In this document: in pieces, positions 41,806-51,900 of the stretch
Layout: every line of letters starts with the position of its first letter
How positions within the stretch are numbered: the first letter of the stretch is position 1
Position numbers and translations under genes: made by a program
Notes under the pieces: generated by a model
What the model saw: only the letters and a program-made list of their open reading frames with translations
Told to the model about the DNA's origin: nothing
Database searches by the model: none
Assembly: GCA_016219645.1 (NCBI GenBank)
Contig: JACRLR010000018.1
Location: forward strand, 186,001 to 250,000
Reading direction: 5' to 3'
DNA: 64,000 nucleotides
From: Nitrospirota bacterium
Lineage (GTDB): Bacteria > Nitrospirota > Nitrospiria > Nitrospirales > Nitrospiraceae

Positions 41806-42627
41806 TCACTTAAATATGTCGAAGAGAACTCGGAGCCCAATTTGTACACTGTTCTCCCATGCCTCTTGGCCATCTCCGATTCCGACGCGAGATCCTCTCC
41901 ATACAACGTCCCACTGCACATCCGGTGTTTTATACCAACGGAAACCCGTCTGAACCGCTGGAAACTCATCTTCGAAACTGAATGGATCACCGTTGAAGGC
42001 TTCCGCGATAAAGCGAAGCTCGCGGGAAAAGGTGATCACTTCAAAACCCGCTGCCCAGTAAAGCTTGCTGGTGTACTGGCCCCCGAGCCCCGCGTTGTAC
42101 TGCGACTTGGTGCCAATGTTCACATGAATGGCCAGCCCGTTATCGTAGGGGTCTGGGCTGCCCTCGGGCGTGAACAGGAACCAGCTGATATGTGCCATAA
42201 TGAACGAATTCCACAGCTGCCGGTTCCCACTTGTAGGGATCAGGAGGCTCGGGGCGATGGTTACGGAAGGAATAAGTCCGAATGACCGGTGCAGCAGGAT
42301 CTTAGGCTGGAAGACCAAATTCTCCAAGACGGTGAAGCGTTTGTCCTGATACTCTAGGCCGATACCGCCGGCAGTGATTTGCAACCAATCTGTCACAGAC
42401 ACGGCTTCCAATGTCGCTAAGGTAAGCGCAGCCTTTTGTCCCCTGATGAGCTCTAGGCCGGCAAACGACTCCGTCTCGAGTTGCCCTTTGTCAACGATGC
42501 GGGCATCATCGGTGACAAAGGGACGGACGGCCTCGGACGGGGTTGCCCAGACGGTCACCGCTAGGGACGCTATCAAACTCAGAATATTACTAAGTGCCCG
42601 GCGCCGCCCAGTTGTTATCCAGGTCAT
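41806..42627 (-). CDS. Outer-membrane beta-barrel-like exported protein
   Basis: 273 residues from the ATG at 42627, which has GGGGGATAAGCTA upstream; a start at 42726 would add 33 implausible residues. The signal peptide (LSLIASLAVTVWATPSEA) is followed by alternating amphipathic strands (FVTDDARIVDKGQLETESFAGLELI; LENLVFQPKILLHRSFGLIPSVTIAPSLLIPT; WFLFTPEGSPDPYDNGLAIHVNIGTKSQYNAGLGGQYTSKLYWAAGFEVITF) and a C-terminal aromatic strand ending DIFK. This is the pattern of outer-membrane barrels such as phenol-degradation meta-pathway-type proteins. Substrate unknown. Confidence 0.7.
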   Translation of the reverse strand: MTWITTGRRRALSNILSLIASLAVTVWATPSEAVRPFVTDDARIVDKGQLETESFAGLELIRGQKAALTLATLEAVSVTDWLQITAGGIGLEYQDKRFTVLENLVFQPKILLHRSFGLIPSVTIAPSLLIPTSGNRQLWNSFIMAHISWFLFTPEGSPDPYDNGLAIHVNIGTKSQYNAGLGGQYTSKLYWAAGFEVITFSRELRFIAEAFNGDPFSFEDEFPAVQTGFRWYKTPDVQWDVVWRGSRVGIGDGQEAWENSVQIGLRVLFDIFK

Positions 42628-42743
42628 TAGCTTATCCCCCAGGCGCTGGGAGAGGCTCGGCTCATCGGACTCCCTCGACACCCCGAATGCATGTACTGTA
42701 ACGTGTGTTTTAATTATAAGCAACATCTGTTACAGTGCCCATG

Positions 42744-43697
42744 ATGACTTGGCTTGTCCTCTCGTATTCCCTGTTGTCCCAGTTGGGGTCTAGCACTCGG
42801 GTTGGGCTATGGCGCCGACTCCAGCGGCTGGGAGCCGTTGTTTTGAAAAATGGCCTCTATGTTCTGCCCGATCGCGAGGACTGCAGGGAGGCCTTTCAAT
42901 GGCTTGCCCAGGAGGTTCAAGAGGCGAAGGGGGACGCCATCGTGATGAACGTCGACCGGTTTGAAAGCATGTCCGAGTCGGAGCTGATTACGCTGTTTCA
43001 CAAAGCGTGCAAGGAGAAGTATGAACAGCTTGATCAGCAGATCGCCGTTCTGGAGAAAAGCCTTCACCCACGATCACAACGGAAGAACCTCCCTCTGATC
43101 AGCAAGAAGCTCATGAAACTTGAGCAAGGGTATGAGGACGTGACCCGGCTGGACTTTTTCGACTCCCCCTATGGGGTCCACGTGGCCTCGCGGCTGCGTC
43201 ATCTGAAGCAAAGCTTATCCCAGGAGAGCCCCGCCATCAAAACGGTGCCCGTCGCTGCACTCGCAGCGTATCGAGATCGGCGATGGGTCACCAGGCCCCG
43301 CCCGCATATTGATCGCCTGGCCTGTGTGTGGTTGATCCGGCGATTCATCAATCCGACTGCTGTCATCCGCTATGCCACCCAGCCTGATCCCGATGAAGTG
43401 AGGTTTGATATGCGGGGAGCTGAATTCGGCCATGAAGGGAATCGTTGTACCTTTGAGACAATGCTGCTTCGGTTCGGCCTATCCGACCCAGCGCTACAAG
43501 CGATCGCTGAGATAGTCCATGAAATTGACCTGCGAGATGGCCGTTACGCACGACCAGAGGTTGCAGGCCTTGATGTCATTCTCAAGGGATGGCTCCTTGA
43601 GAAGCTTTCGGATCACGAACTGGAGTCACATGGCGTAACCCTCTTTCAAGCGATGTATGCGGCGCTTTCACGCAAGCCGAGGCCAGCTGACAGCTAA
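42744..43697 (+). CDS. chrB: Chromate-resistance protein ChrB
   Basis: About 318 residues; GTG 42735 and ATG 42741 are alternative starts. The N-terminal part (WLVLSYSLLSQLGSSTRVGLWRRLQRLGAVVLKNGLYVLPD) and C-terminal part (RPRPHIDRLACVWLIRRFINPTAVIRYA; FGHEGNRCTFETMLLRFGL; AEIVHEIDLRDGRY) match ChrB, proposed to be a chromate-sensitive regulator or reductase. The usual partner, the ChrA chromate pump, is absent here, and an MFS fragment nearby may be the relic of a transporter. Confidence 0.87.
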   Translation: MTWLVLSYSLLSQLGSSTRVGLWRRLQRLGAVVLKNGLYVLPDREDCREAFQWLAQEVQEAKGDAIVMNVDRFESMSESELITLFHKACKEKYEQLDQQIAVLEKSLHPRSQRKNLPLISKKLMKLEQGYEDVTRLDFFDSPYGVHVASRLRHLKQSLSQESPAIKTVPVAALAAYRDRRWVTRPRPHIDRLACVWLIRRFINPTAVIRYATQPDPDEVRFDMRGAEFGHEGNRCTFETMLLRFGLSDPALQAIAEIVHEIDLRDGRYARPEVAGLDVILKGWLLEKLSDHELESHGVTLFQAMYAALSRKPRPADS

Positions 43698-43727
43698 CCG
43701 ACCTGGCATTAGAAGAAGGAGAATCAG

Positions 43728-44441
43728 ATGCGCAGTGACTGGTGGCGTTTCCTCATCATGGGACTCGTGATGCTGCTGATATCCTGCAGCGCTCCCAATG
43801 TCACCACGGCCCAACCAAGGAGCGGCACCCCGTCCACGACAGAGGGATCGATGTCTTCCCATGAGATCACTCTCACATTCGACAGCTTCGAGACAGGGAG
43901 GGTCCCTCCCGGCTTTTCGACTGCCCTGACTGGTGGTGGCCCGGTCTCCTGGGTGATCCAGGAAGACCCCACGGCACCCAGTGGAGGCAACGTGCTTGCC
44001 CAAACAAGCGCCGACCAGACCGACTACCGCTTTCCCGTCTGCGTCTACGACAAGTTCACGGCCAAGGATGTCGAGGTCTCCGTGAAGTTTAAGGCCGTCT
44101 CAGGGACGGTGGACCAAGCAGCCGGTCTCGTGGCGCGGTTCAAGGACAAAGACAACTACTATGTGGTCCGTGCGAATGCCCTTGAGGACAACGTCAGGCT
44201 CTACAAGGTCGTAGGTGGCAGTCGTAAGCAACTCGCGGGGGCCAATGTAAACGTGCCGCATGGCGAATGGCACAGCCTCACGCTCGCGATCAAGGGTAGG
44301 CACATGGAAGTGCGTTTCGACGGCACGCTCCTGTTGAAGGCCGATGACCGGACCTTCGAAGAAGCAGGCAAGGTGGGACTGTGGACCAAGGCCGACTCGG
44401 TGTCGTATTTCGATGATCTCCGGGTGAGACCTTTACAGTAA
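43728..44441 (+). CDS. Lipoprotein with a concanavalin-like (3-keto-disaccharide hydrolase/DUF1080-type) domain
   Basis: 237 residues. Lipoprotein signal ending MLLISC. The domain from about residue 48 (EITLTFDSFETGRVPPGFSTALTGGG) to the end (VGLWTKADSVSYFDDLRVRPL) is the beta jelly-roll of the DUF1080 family; KDKDNYYVVRANALEDNVRLYKVVGGSR is its most typical stretch. Ribosome site AGAAGGAGAATC. Its decayed paralogue lies at 48049-48506, so the ABC transporter operon is bracketed by two copies. Confidence 0.82.
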   Translation: MRSDWWRFLIMGLVMLLISCSAPNVTTAQPRSGTPSTTEGSMSSHEITLTFDSFETGRVPPGFSTALTGGGPVSWVIQEDPTAPSGGNVLAQTSADQTDYRFPVCVYDKFTAKDVEVSVKFKAVSGTVDQAAGLVARFKDKDNYYVVRANALEDNVRLYKVVGGSRKQLAGANVNVPHGEWHSLTLAIKGRHMEVRFDGTLLLKADDRTFEEAGKVGLWTKADSVSYFDDLRVRPLQ

Positions 44442-44613
44442 AGAGAGCACGTTGGGAGGACTAAGGCCCTCAATGGGAATCGTGGCACTTTAGGATCGCA
44501 ACCAGCAGGTTCGCTTTCCTCACAGCAAACTTGCTCAGACCGGTCAGATGGGCTCTGTACAGGCCCCTAACCTGCCACCCAGGCAATCATCGTCAATCGT
44601 TAGAGGAAAGCCA

Positions 44614-45624
44614 ATGCAACGGATTCTCGTCGGGGTCCTCTTGGGATTACTGGCATCAGGCCTTCTCAGCTGCAGCCGAGGAGGAGCCCAAGAAGTTGTC
44701 GTCTACACGTCCGTGGACCAGGTGTTTTCCGAACCGATCTTCCGCGCGTTCGAGCGTGAGACCGGAATTGCCGTCCGCGCGGTATTCGATACCGAGGAGA
44801 CGAAAAGCACCGGAGTCCTCAACCGCCTCATCGCGGAAGCGCGGAGTCCCCGCACAGATGTCTTCTGGTCCGGGGATCCAGTTCGCCCATTTGTCCTCAT
44901 CAACCATGGCCTCGTCGAGGCGTATATTTCTCCAAGCGCCACCGCGATCCCACCTTCCTTTAAGGCCGCCGATGGCACATGGACCGGTTTCGCTGCCCGA
45001 GCGCGGGTGCTACTCGTGAATAAACATCGGGCCCCTTCGCAGGACACCCCCCGGTCCATCGAGGACCTCGCGAATCCTCGGTGGAAAGGGCAAGCCGCCA
45101 TGGCCAATCCGCTCTTTGGCACCACAACCATGCATGTCGCTGCACTCTTCGCTACCTGGGGACAAGCGCGGACAGAAAGATTTTTGGAGCAGGTGAAGGC
45201 GAACAAGGTACGGATTGCCAGCTCGAATGGAGAGGTCAAAAGGCTCGTCATTGCCGGCGAAGCGGCCTTCGGGCTTGTTGATAGCGATGATGCAACAGAT
45301 GCGCTGAACGCAGGAGCGGCTGTGGAGGTGGTCTACCCCGACCAAGACACGCTCGGCACCCTCGTCATGCCGACCGCCGTCGTGCTGATCCGTGGAGGAC
45401 CGCACCCGCAAAACGGACGGAAACTGATCGATTACCTGCTCAGTCCTGATATCGAAGCGCGCATGGCAGGGACCGCCGGCCACATGCCTTTGCGCAGCGC
45501 TGTGCCGACCCCGGTGCACGTTCGCCCAGTGAGTGCTCTGCGCATGATGCCTGCGGACTACTCCCGGGTGACCTCGGAGATCGAGCGCATCCAGCCATGG
45601 CTCCGGAATTGGGTCGGCCTGTGA
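44614..45624 (+). CDS. Fe(III)-type ABC transporter, substrate-binding lipoprotein
   Basis: 336 residues from the ATG at 44614 (ribosome site AGAGGAAAG). Lipoprotein signal ending LASGLLSC. The mature chain starts VVVYTSVDQVFSEPIFRAFERETGI, the classic start of FbpA/FutA binding proteins, and contains RTDVFWSGDP and TAVVLIRGGPHPQNGRKLIDYLLSPDIEARMA. The permease gene overlaps its end by 28 bases. The ligand might be ferric iron, but related proteins carry other solutes such as thiamine or phosphonate. Confidence 0.88.
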   Translation: MQRILVGVLLGLLASGLLSCSRGGAQEVVVYTSVDQVFSEPIFRAFERETGIAVRAVFDTEETKSTGVLNRLIAEARSPRTDVFWSGDPVRPFVLINHGLVEAYISPSATAIPPSFKAADGTWTGFAARARVLLVNKHRAPSQDTPRSIEDLANPRWKGQAAMANPLFGTTTMHVAALFATWGQARTERFLEQVKANKVRIASSNGEVKRLVIAGEAAFGLVDSDDATDALNAGAAVEVVYPDQDTLGTLVMPTAVVLIRGGPHPQNGRKLIDYLLSPDIEARMAGTAGHMPLRSAVPTPVHVRPVSALRMMPADYSRVTSEIERIQPWLRNWVGL

Positions 45625-47195
45625 GAACTCCTCTCAAGCGACTCGAGGAACCTCTTGCACTTTACAGTGTGGGTGTTGTGCTTTGCCTCGTGGCGCTGGT
45701 GCCATTCCTCTTCCTTGCCGGCGAACTGGTGGTCGGCGGCCCGAAGGTAATGTCCCAGAGCCTTGCGATAGTCACCTCGTTTCGCCTTCAGAAACTCTTT
45801 CTGGACTCTTTCGGTCTCGCCCTTGCGGTGACCGTCCTTTCCCTCCTGGTCGGCGTGCCCATGGGAGTGCTTCTCAGTAAGACGGATGTTGCCGGCCGAT
45901 CATTGGCTCTGCTCCTCCATGCCTTCCCCATCTTCGTCCCCCCGTTTCTGCTTGCCCTTGGCTGGTTCTACGTGTTTGGTCACCACGGGTTCCTCGGAAA
46001 CGAAAGGACCGGAGCTGCCCTGTTTAGCCCGCTCGGAGTCGTGGCCGTGCTTTCTCTGAATTTTGCCCCCATTGTCACCCTGTTTGTCGTGATTGGCCTA
46101 CAAGGCATTGATCAGACCTTGGAAGAAGCGGCCCGTCTGGTCGCTCCGCCGTGGCGGGTGCTGACCCGTATCCTGCTGCCACTCACCTGGCCGACCGTGG
46201 CGACCGCAACCCTCGTCGTGTTTGCGCTCGCCTTCAGCGAATTGGCGGTACCCATGTTTTTGCGCGTACCGAATTATCCGGCGGCAATTTTGGCGCGCCT
46301 CGGTGGCATGCAATATGATCCCGGCGAAGCGTTTGCGCTCGTGTTGCCTCTGCTGGGGCTTTCGCTGATTCTCTTATTCATCGAGCGCCGGTTCCTGGGC
46401 GAGCGGTCGTTTGAAGTGTTTGGCCTCCGTTCCACAGAAGCATGGACGAGGCCGCTCAGATCCTGGCGGCCCGTCATGAGCCTCGTCTGCTGGTTACTCG
46501 TACTCTTCAGCATCACGCCCCTTGTGGCCCTAGCGATTCGTGCGAGCGACGGTGGCTTTCCTGCGGTCTCCCAGTGGATCGGGTCTAGCCCAGGGTACAG
46601 CGTACTATTCGGGAGCATCTCCGCGACGGTGATTGTGATGATCGGACTCGTGGCAGGTCGCGCGGTCGCACGGAAGACACCTGGCTCCCGCTATTACGAT
46701 GCCGTTGCCGTCCTGGCGTTCGTCGCACCCGCGTCCGTACTCGGTGTGGGCCTCATCGCTGTGTGGAGTCGTCCAGCGACCCAGTTCGTATATGGAAGTA
46801 TAGTCATCGTATGCCTTGGTCTTATCGCCCGGTATGGAGTCATCGGCATCCGCACCCTCGCTGCGACGATTGCCCAGAGTTCGCCTCATTTAGAAGAGTC
46901 GGCGGCCGCCTTCGGTGCACACTTCTTTCGACGGCTGACCCGGATCTTGCTGCCGATGCATTGGCGAGGCGTCGTCGCGGCATGGTTGCTTGCCCTGGTG
47001 TTCTGCTTGCGCGATCTTGACACGGTCATCCTGTTCTATCCACCCGGAATGGAAACCCTGACGATCCGTATCTTTACGCTGGAGGCGAATGGCCCGGAGG
47101 CTGTGGTCGCCGCACTCGCCGTGCTCCACATTCTCCTCACAGCGGGCGTGCTCGGCGCAGGGGCCGCCCTCCTTCTCCGAGGAAGACCGCGGTGA
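45597..47195 (+). CDS. Fe(III)-type ABC transporter, fused permease
   Basis: 532 residues with two tandem FbpB-like permease units (each about six helices). Each unit carries an EAA-type coupling motif: IDQTLEEAARLVAPPWRVLTRILLPLTWP in the first, SSPHLEESAAAFGAHFFRRLTRILLPMHWR in the second. The start overlaps the binding-protein gene and the stop overlaps the ATPase start by four bases, so the three genes form one operon. Confidence 0.9.
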   Translation: MAPELGRPVRTPLKRLEEPLALYSVGVVLCLVALVPFLFLAGELVVGGPKVMSQSLAIVTSFRLQKLFLDSFGLALAVTVLSLLVGVPMGVLLSKTDVAGRSLALLLHAFPIFVPPFLLALGWFYVFGHHGFLGNERTGAALFSPLGVVAVLSLNFAPIVTLFVVIGLQGIDQTLEEAARLVAPPWRVLTRILLPLTWPTVATATLVVFALAFSELAVPMFLRVPNYPAAILARLGGMQYDPGEAFALVLPLLGLSLILLFIERRFLGERSFEVFGLRSTEAWTRPLRSWRPVMSLVCWLLVLFSITPLVALAIRASDGGFPAVSQWIGSSPGYSVLFGSISATVIVMIGLVAGRAVARKTPGSRYYDAVAVLAFVAPASVLGVGLIAVWSRPATQFVYGSIVIVCLGLIARYGVIGIRTLAATIAQSSPHLEESAAAFGAHFFRRLTRILLPMHWRGVVAAWLLALVFCLRDLDTVILFYPPGMETLTIRIFTLEANGPEAVVAALAVLHILLTAGVLGAGAALLLRGRPR

Positions 47196-47923
47196 GCGCA
47201 CTGATTGAGCTTGAAGACATTTGGTTGTGCTACGGAGGCCACTCGGTGCTTTCCGGCCTGAGCCTCTCTGTCCCTGAAAGGGACATACTGGCCCTGCTGG
47301 GCCCCTCCGGGTGCGGGAAATCCAGCGTGCTGAGGCTGATCCTCGGTTTGACAGCGCCGGATCGCGGTGTGGTCCGTCTCCGGGGAGAGACCGTGAGTGA
47401 AAACGGACGCATCATGCGTCTGCCGGAGGAACGCGGTCTCGCTGTGGTGTTTCAAGACCTGGCTCTCTGGCCTCATCTCACGGTGGGCGGTAATCTCAAC
47501 TTCGTGCTCGGCTCGAAAAAGCTCCCGAGTGAAGAGAAAGATCTGCGGATCACAAATGCACTCCGGCGCGTAAGTCTCGGTGGTATGGAACACCGGTACC
47601 CAACGGCGCTTTCGGGCGGCGAGCGGCAGCGTGTCGCGATCGCGCGAGCCCTGGTCCTGGATCCGGACGCGATTCTCCTTGACGAGCCCGCATCCAATCT
47701 TGACGTGGTTCTCAAGCGTGACCTCCTCAGGATGTTCCGACAAATCCTCAAGGAGCGGGAGGGGACGGCGCTATACGTGACGCATGACCCACGGGAAGCA
47801 GCCAGCCTCGGCGATCGTATCGCGATCATGGAGAAAGGGCAGATTGTTCAAGTAGGTGAGCTGTGTCAGCTACGCGCTCTTCCCGCAAACGATTTTGTCC
47901 GGGCTTTCGTGGAGGACATCTAG
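47192..47923 (+). CDS. Fe(III)-type ABC transporter, ATPase
   Basis: 243 residues from a GTG. Walker A GPSGCGKS, Q-loop VVFQDLALWPH, signature LSGGERQR, Walker B ILLDEPASNLD and H-loop VTHDP are all intact. It lacks the extra C-terminal regulatory domain of FbpC-type ATPases (about 350 residues), so it is a short form. It completes the transporter operon. Confidence 0.92.
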   Translation: MSALIELEDIWLCYGGHSVLSGLSLSVPERDILALLGPSGCGKSSVLRLILGLTAPDRGVVRLRGETVSENGRIMRLPEERGLAVVFQDLALWPHLTVGGNLNFVLGSKKLPSEEKDLRITNALRRVSLGGMEHRYPTALSGGERQRVAIARALVLDPDAILLDEPASNLDVVLKRDLLRMFRQILKEREGTALYVTHDPREAASLGDRIAIMEKGQIVQVGELCQLRALPANDFVRAFVEDI

Positions 47924-48048
47924 CAAGGCAGAAAGCCGCTATTGCAGTCACGGGAGTGTGCTGAAACTGGCTCTGCAAGAAGAGCGAATCGGGGCCATTG
48001 CATCGTGATCAACGACAACGAGAACATTTATCGCTCCCGCCCGGTACG

Positions 48049-48506
48049 CTGCCTGACGCTTTTGCGGTCGGGACGTTGTTTGACGGGCGTACCGCTGGAG
48101 ACTAGAAAGTTGTTCAGTCCAGTCATGCGCCAAGCCCACCTCACGTGATCGGGCAACTCATGGGGAAAGGGGCGGAACATGCGTAGACGGTGGTCCTGCT
48201 CAGCGGAACCACGTCGTTGGATCTGGATCTGGAAGTATCACTGCTGCCGGAGGAGGGCAAAGCGGACATGGGTGGTGGCCTCATCTGACGTGCAGCAGAC
48301 GCTCAAGACTTTCGACCGGATCATTGACGTTCAAAGTGGCGTAAACTCCGCGTCATGACGAGGGGATGCCAGCTACAAGTCTTCTTTGATGCAAAGTTGG
48401 TTTTGATTCGTGCGATCAGATCTTCACACCGGGCCAGGTTGGGCTCTGGACCAAATCTGACGCGGTGACATATTTCGACGACCTGCGGCTTCATATTCTG
48501 CCCTGA
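48049..48506 (+). pseudogene. Decayed paralogue of the DUF1080-type lipoprotein
   Basis: Read in three shifting frames, the DNA encodes LPDAFAVGTLFDGRTAGD-stop, VVQSSHAPSPPHVIGQLMGKGAEHA-stop, SLDLDLEVSLLPEEGKADMGGGLI-stop, then CQLQVFFDAKLVL and, after a frameshift, VGLWTKSDAVTYFDDLRL and a stop at 48504-48506. The last piece matches VGLWTKADSVSYFDDLRV of the intact gene at 43728. At least three stops and one frameshift show it is dead. It carries no usable start. Confidence 0.8.
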
Positions 48507-48517
48507 GAGCGCGTGCG

Positions 48518-48871
48518 ATGATCAAGGTAGTTACAGCCTTCGGGAAAGGAATGCGGAGTGCCCAACACATACGGAGATCTGTGACGGGACTGTTAGCGCT
48601 GATGTGTGCGGCAGGGTGCGCGATGTTAAGCGGAATCCCAGATCTCGACACTCCAGATGGACGGGTGTACGCGCAACGTTGTGGAGGCTGCCACGGCGTG
48701 TCCTATATAGGAGGTCATGGGGTGCCGGATCCGCGGTTCCGGACGATAGCGGAATGGCAGGAAGTCCTGCCCAAAATGGACCGTCTGATCCGCGAAAAAG
48801 GACTTCCACCACTGACACAACCGGAACGTGAGACCATAATCCGCTACCTCAGCCAGCACGCGAAATCTTAG
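48518..48871 (+). CDS. Small cytochrome c
   Basis: 117 residues. An N-terminal signal (TGLLALMCAAGC, possibly a lipoprotein site) is followed by the haem site CGGCH and the helix LTQPERETIIRYLSQHAKS. The distal Met is probably in LPKMDRLIREKGLPPLT. Short class I cytochrome. It lies between the pseudogene and the convergent RND pump. Confidence 0.8.
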   Translation: MIKVVTAFGKGMRSAQHIRRSVTGLLALMCAAGCAMLSGIPDLDTPDGRVYAQRCGGCHGVSYIGGHGVPDPRFRTIAEWQEVLPKMDRLIREKGLPPLTQPERETIIRYLSQHAKS

Positions 48872-48970
48872 GGTTCCCCCTTGAGGCGGCATTCCAACAC
48901 TGGGCTCAACGTCATGTGTCGGAGTGGGACTTCCTGGAATTCTTTGAATTAATGGATTCGGCCCAAGCTA

Positions 48971-51900
48971 TCACGGCACTCGGGACACTCCATTACTCAT
49001 CCTGCGACACATACGGGCATACACAGCAGGAATGACCAGCAGTGTTAACACGGTCGAAGTGAGCAGCCCGCCGATGACTACCGTGGCGAGGGGCCGCTGG
49101 ACCTCAGCTCCCATGCTCGTGGCCAGTGCCATGGGAAGAAATCCGAGGCTGGCGACGAGTGCCGTCATCAGCACGGGCCTGAGTCGGTCCATGGCCCCCT
49201 GCGTGATGGCCTGCTCAGTAGGGAGCCCTTCGGACTCGAGTAGCCGGATGTGGCTGACCAGCACCACACCATTGAGCACCGCAATGCCAAACAGGGCAAT
49301 GAATCCAATGACTGCCGAAATACTGAGCGGCAAACCGCGTAGCCAGAGGGCCAGAATGCCACCAGATAGGGCCAAGGGGACATTGAGAAAAATCAGCAGT
49401 GCGGGACGCATGGCCCCGAAGATGACCGACAGGACACCCAGAATCAGGAGGAGGGTGATGGGCACGACCACAGCCAAGCGACTGGTGGCTTCTTGGAGAT
49501 GCTGAAACTGTCCGCCCCATTTCAATTCGTACCCTGTCGGAAGTGATACCTCGCGTGCCACTCTACGTTGAGCCTCTGCTACAAAGCTGCCAAGATCCCT
49601 TCCGCGAATGTTAGTTTCCACCACGATACGTCGCTGCACGTGCTCCCGGCTGATCTGCGCCGGTCCCGTGTCCACCCGGATGGCCGCCACGCGGGAAAGA
49701 GGAACGAGTTCACCTTGACCGGTGGGGATGAGCAGACTGCCCAGTGCGAGAGGATCAGCTAATGCGCTGTCGGCTAAGCGGACGACGAGGTCAAAGCGTC
49801 GTGGGCCTTGCACCACAGTGCCGACGACACGTCCCACACGTGTGGCTTGAACAAGGGTCAGCACATCGTCTGCCGTGAGTCCATACCGGGCGATCTGTTC
49901 CCGATCCACAATCACTCGCAGCAGTGGAAGGCCCGCGACCTGTTCAACTTTGACGTCGGCTGCGCCACGCACGGTTTCTAACTGACGCGCCACAGCCTCG
50001 GCCTGCTTTTTGAGCACCTCCAGATCAGGCCCGAAGATCTTGACCGCGAGATCGGAGCGCGTTCCTGCGATCAACTCGTTGAAGCGCATCTCAATCGGTT
50101 GCGTAAATCCGAGGCTCACGCCCGGAACTGCTTCAAGAATGGCGGGCTTCATCTTGGCGATCAAGTCTTCGCGCGTGCCGGCCGTCGTCCATTCGTGCTG
50201 CGGCTTGAGGATGACGAACACATCGGACAGCTCCACTCCCATCACATCGGTCGCCACCTCGGGACTCCCGGTTCTGGTCACCACCTGCACGACTTCCGGA
50301 AATTGGCGAAATACCCGTTCGACGTCCAAGGCAGTTCGGACCGACTCGCTCAGGGACACGCTGGGTAATCGCCATACTTGAATCGCCATGTCCCCCTCGT
50401 CGAGTCGAGGCACAAACTCGATGCCGAGCCACCCGGTGATTCCAAGACTCACCACGAACAGCCCAATGGCTGGCGTCACCACCCAGGCCGGGCGCGCGAT
50501 TGCCCATCTGAGACAGGGCTCATAGGCACGGCGCAGCATGCCGATCACCGGCGTGTGCTCATGTCCAGATTTAGCCCGCACAAACCACAAGGCAAGCAGG
50601 GGGGTAACCGTCACTGCGAGGAGAAGTGATCCAGCCAGAGCCAGGATGACGGTCAGTGCCATAGGACGGAACATCTTTCCCTCGATCCCGGTTAGCGCCA
50701 GGATCGGCACGTATACGAGAATGATGATACTGACGGCCAGGGTCATGGGGCGAAGTACCTCGCGGCCGGCCGCCTGGATCTCACTCAGCCGTGCGTCCTG
50801 GCTCATGACCCCCTTCTTTGCCAATCGACGGAGGATGTTGTCGACCATTACGACCGAACCATCCACGAGCAATCCAAAATCGATGGCGCCGAGACTCATG
50901 AGATTGCCGGAGAGCCCCGCCTGCATCATCCCGCTGAACGCGATCAACATCGACAGCGGAATGGCGGACGCCACGATCATGCCTGCGCGAAGATCGCCGA
51001 GGAAGAGGAACAGCACTGCGACGACGAGGAGTCCGCCCTCAAGCAGATTGTTGCGCACGGTGTGTATCACCTTCGAGACGAAGATGGTTCGGTCGTAGTA
51101 GGGTTCAATTGTCACACCAGGAGGGAGAATCGCTTCAATCTCACTCACGCGGATTTTGACACGTTCAACAAGTTGCTGCGCATTCTCGCCCGCCAACATC
51201 TGGACCATTCCGATGACGGTTTCGCCCTCTCCCATCGCGGTCGCCGCGCCGATGCGGAGTGCCGACGCCTCCTTCACCTCCGCGAGGTCTGAAATGAATA
51301 TCGGTACGCCCCCGGAGCCGCGCGCCACCACAATCCTCGCGAGGTCGGCCACCTGGGTCGCCAAGGCCTCACCACGAATGAGCAATTGCTCGCGTTGACG
51401 CTCAATGTAGCCACCGCCGGCGATGGCATTGTTCCGTTCGAGCGCCTCAAACACTTGCCGAAGCGACAGTTTGTAGGACAGGAGCTTCGCGGGATCGACC
51501 ACCACTTGGAACTGTTGAGGTTCTCCCCCCCATATGTTGACTTCGACCACGCCCGGCACCGCCCGCAGGCGCATCCCGATCTCCCATTCGAGCAGCGTTC
51601 GGAGTTCCATGGCACTGTAGCCGTTTCCTTTTACGGTGAATTGATAGACTTCGCCCAATCCGGTTGTCAGCGGTCCCATAATCGGACGGCCATACTCGAC
51701 TGGGATACGTTCCATCGCACGGGCCAGCCGTTCGGCCACCAACTGTCTCGCGCGGTAGATGTCCGTCCGATCGTCGAAAATTGCGGTGACCGCCGAGAGC
51801 CCATAGCGCGACACAGAGCGGAGTTCGCGTAGGGCGGGCAATCCATTTAGCGACGTTTCAATCGGAAACGTGATGAACTGTTCCACTTCAACCGGGCCGA

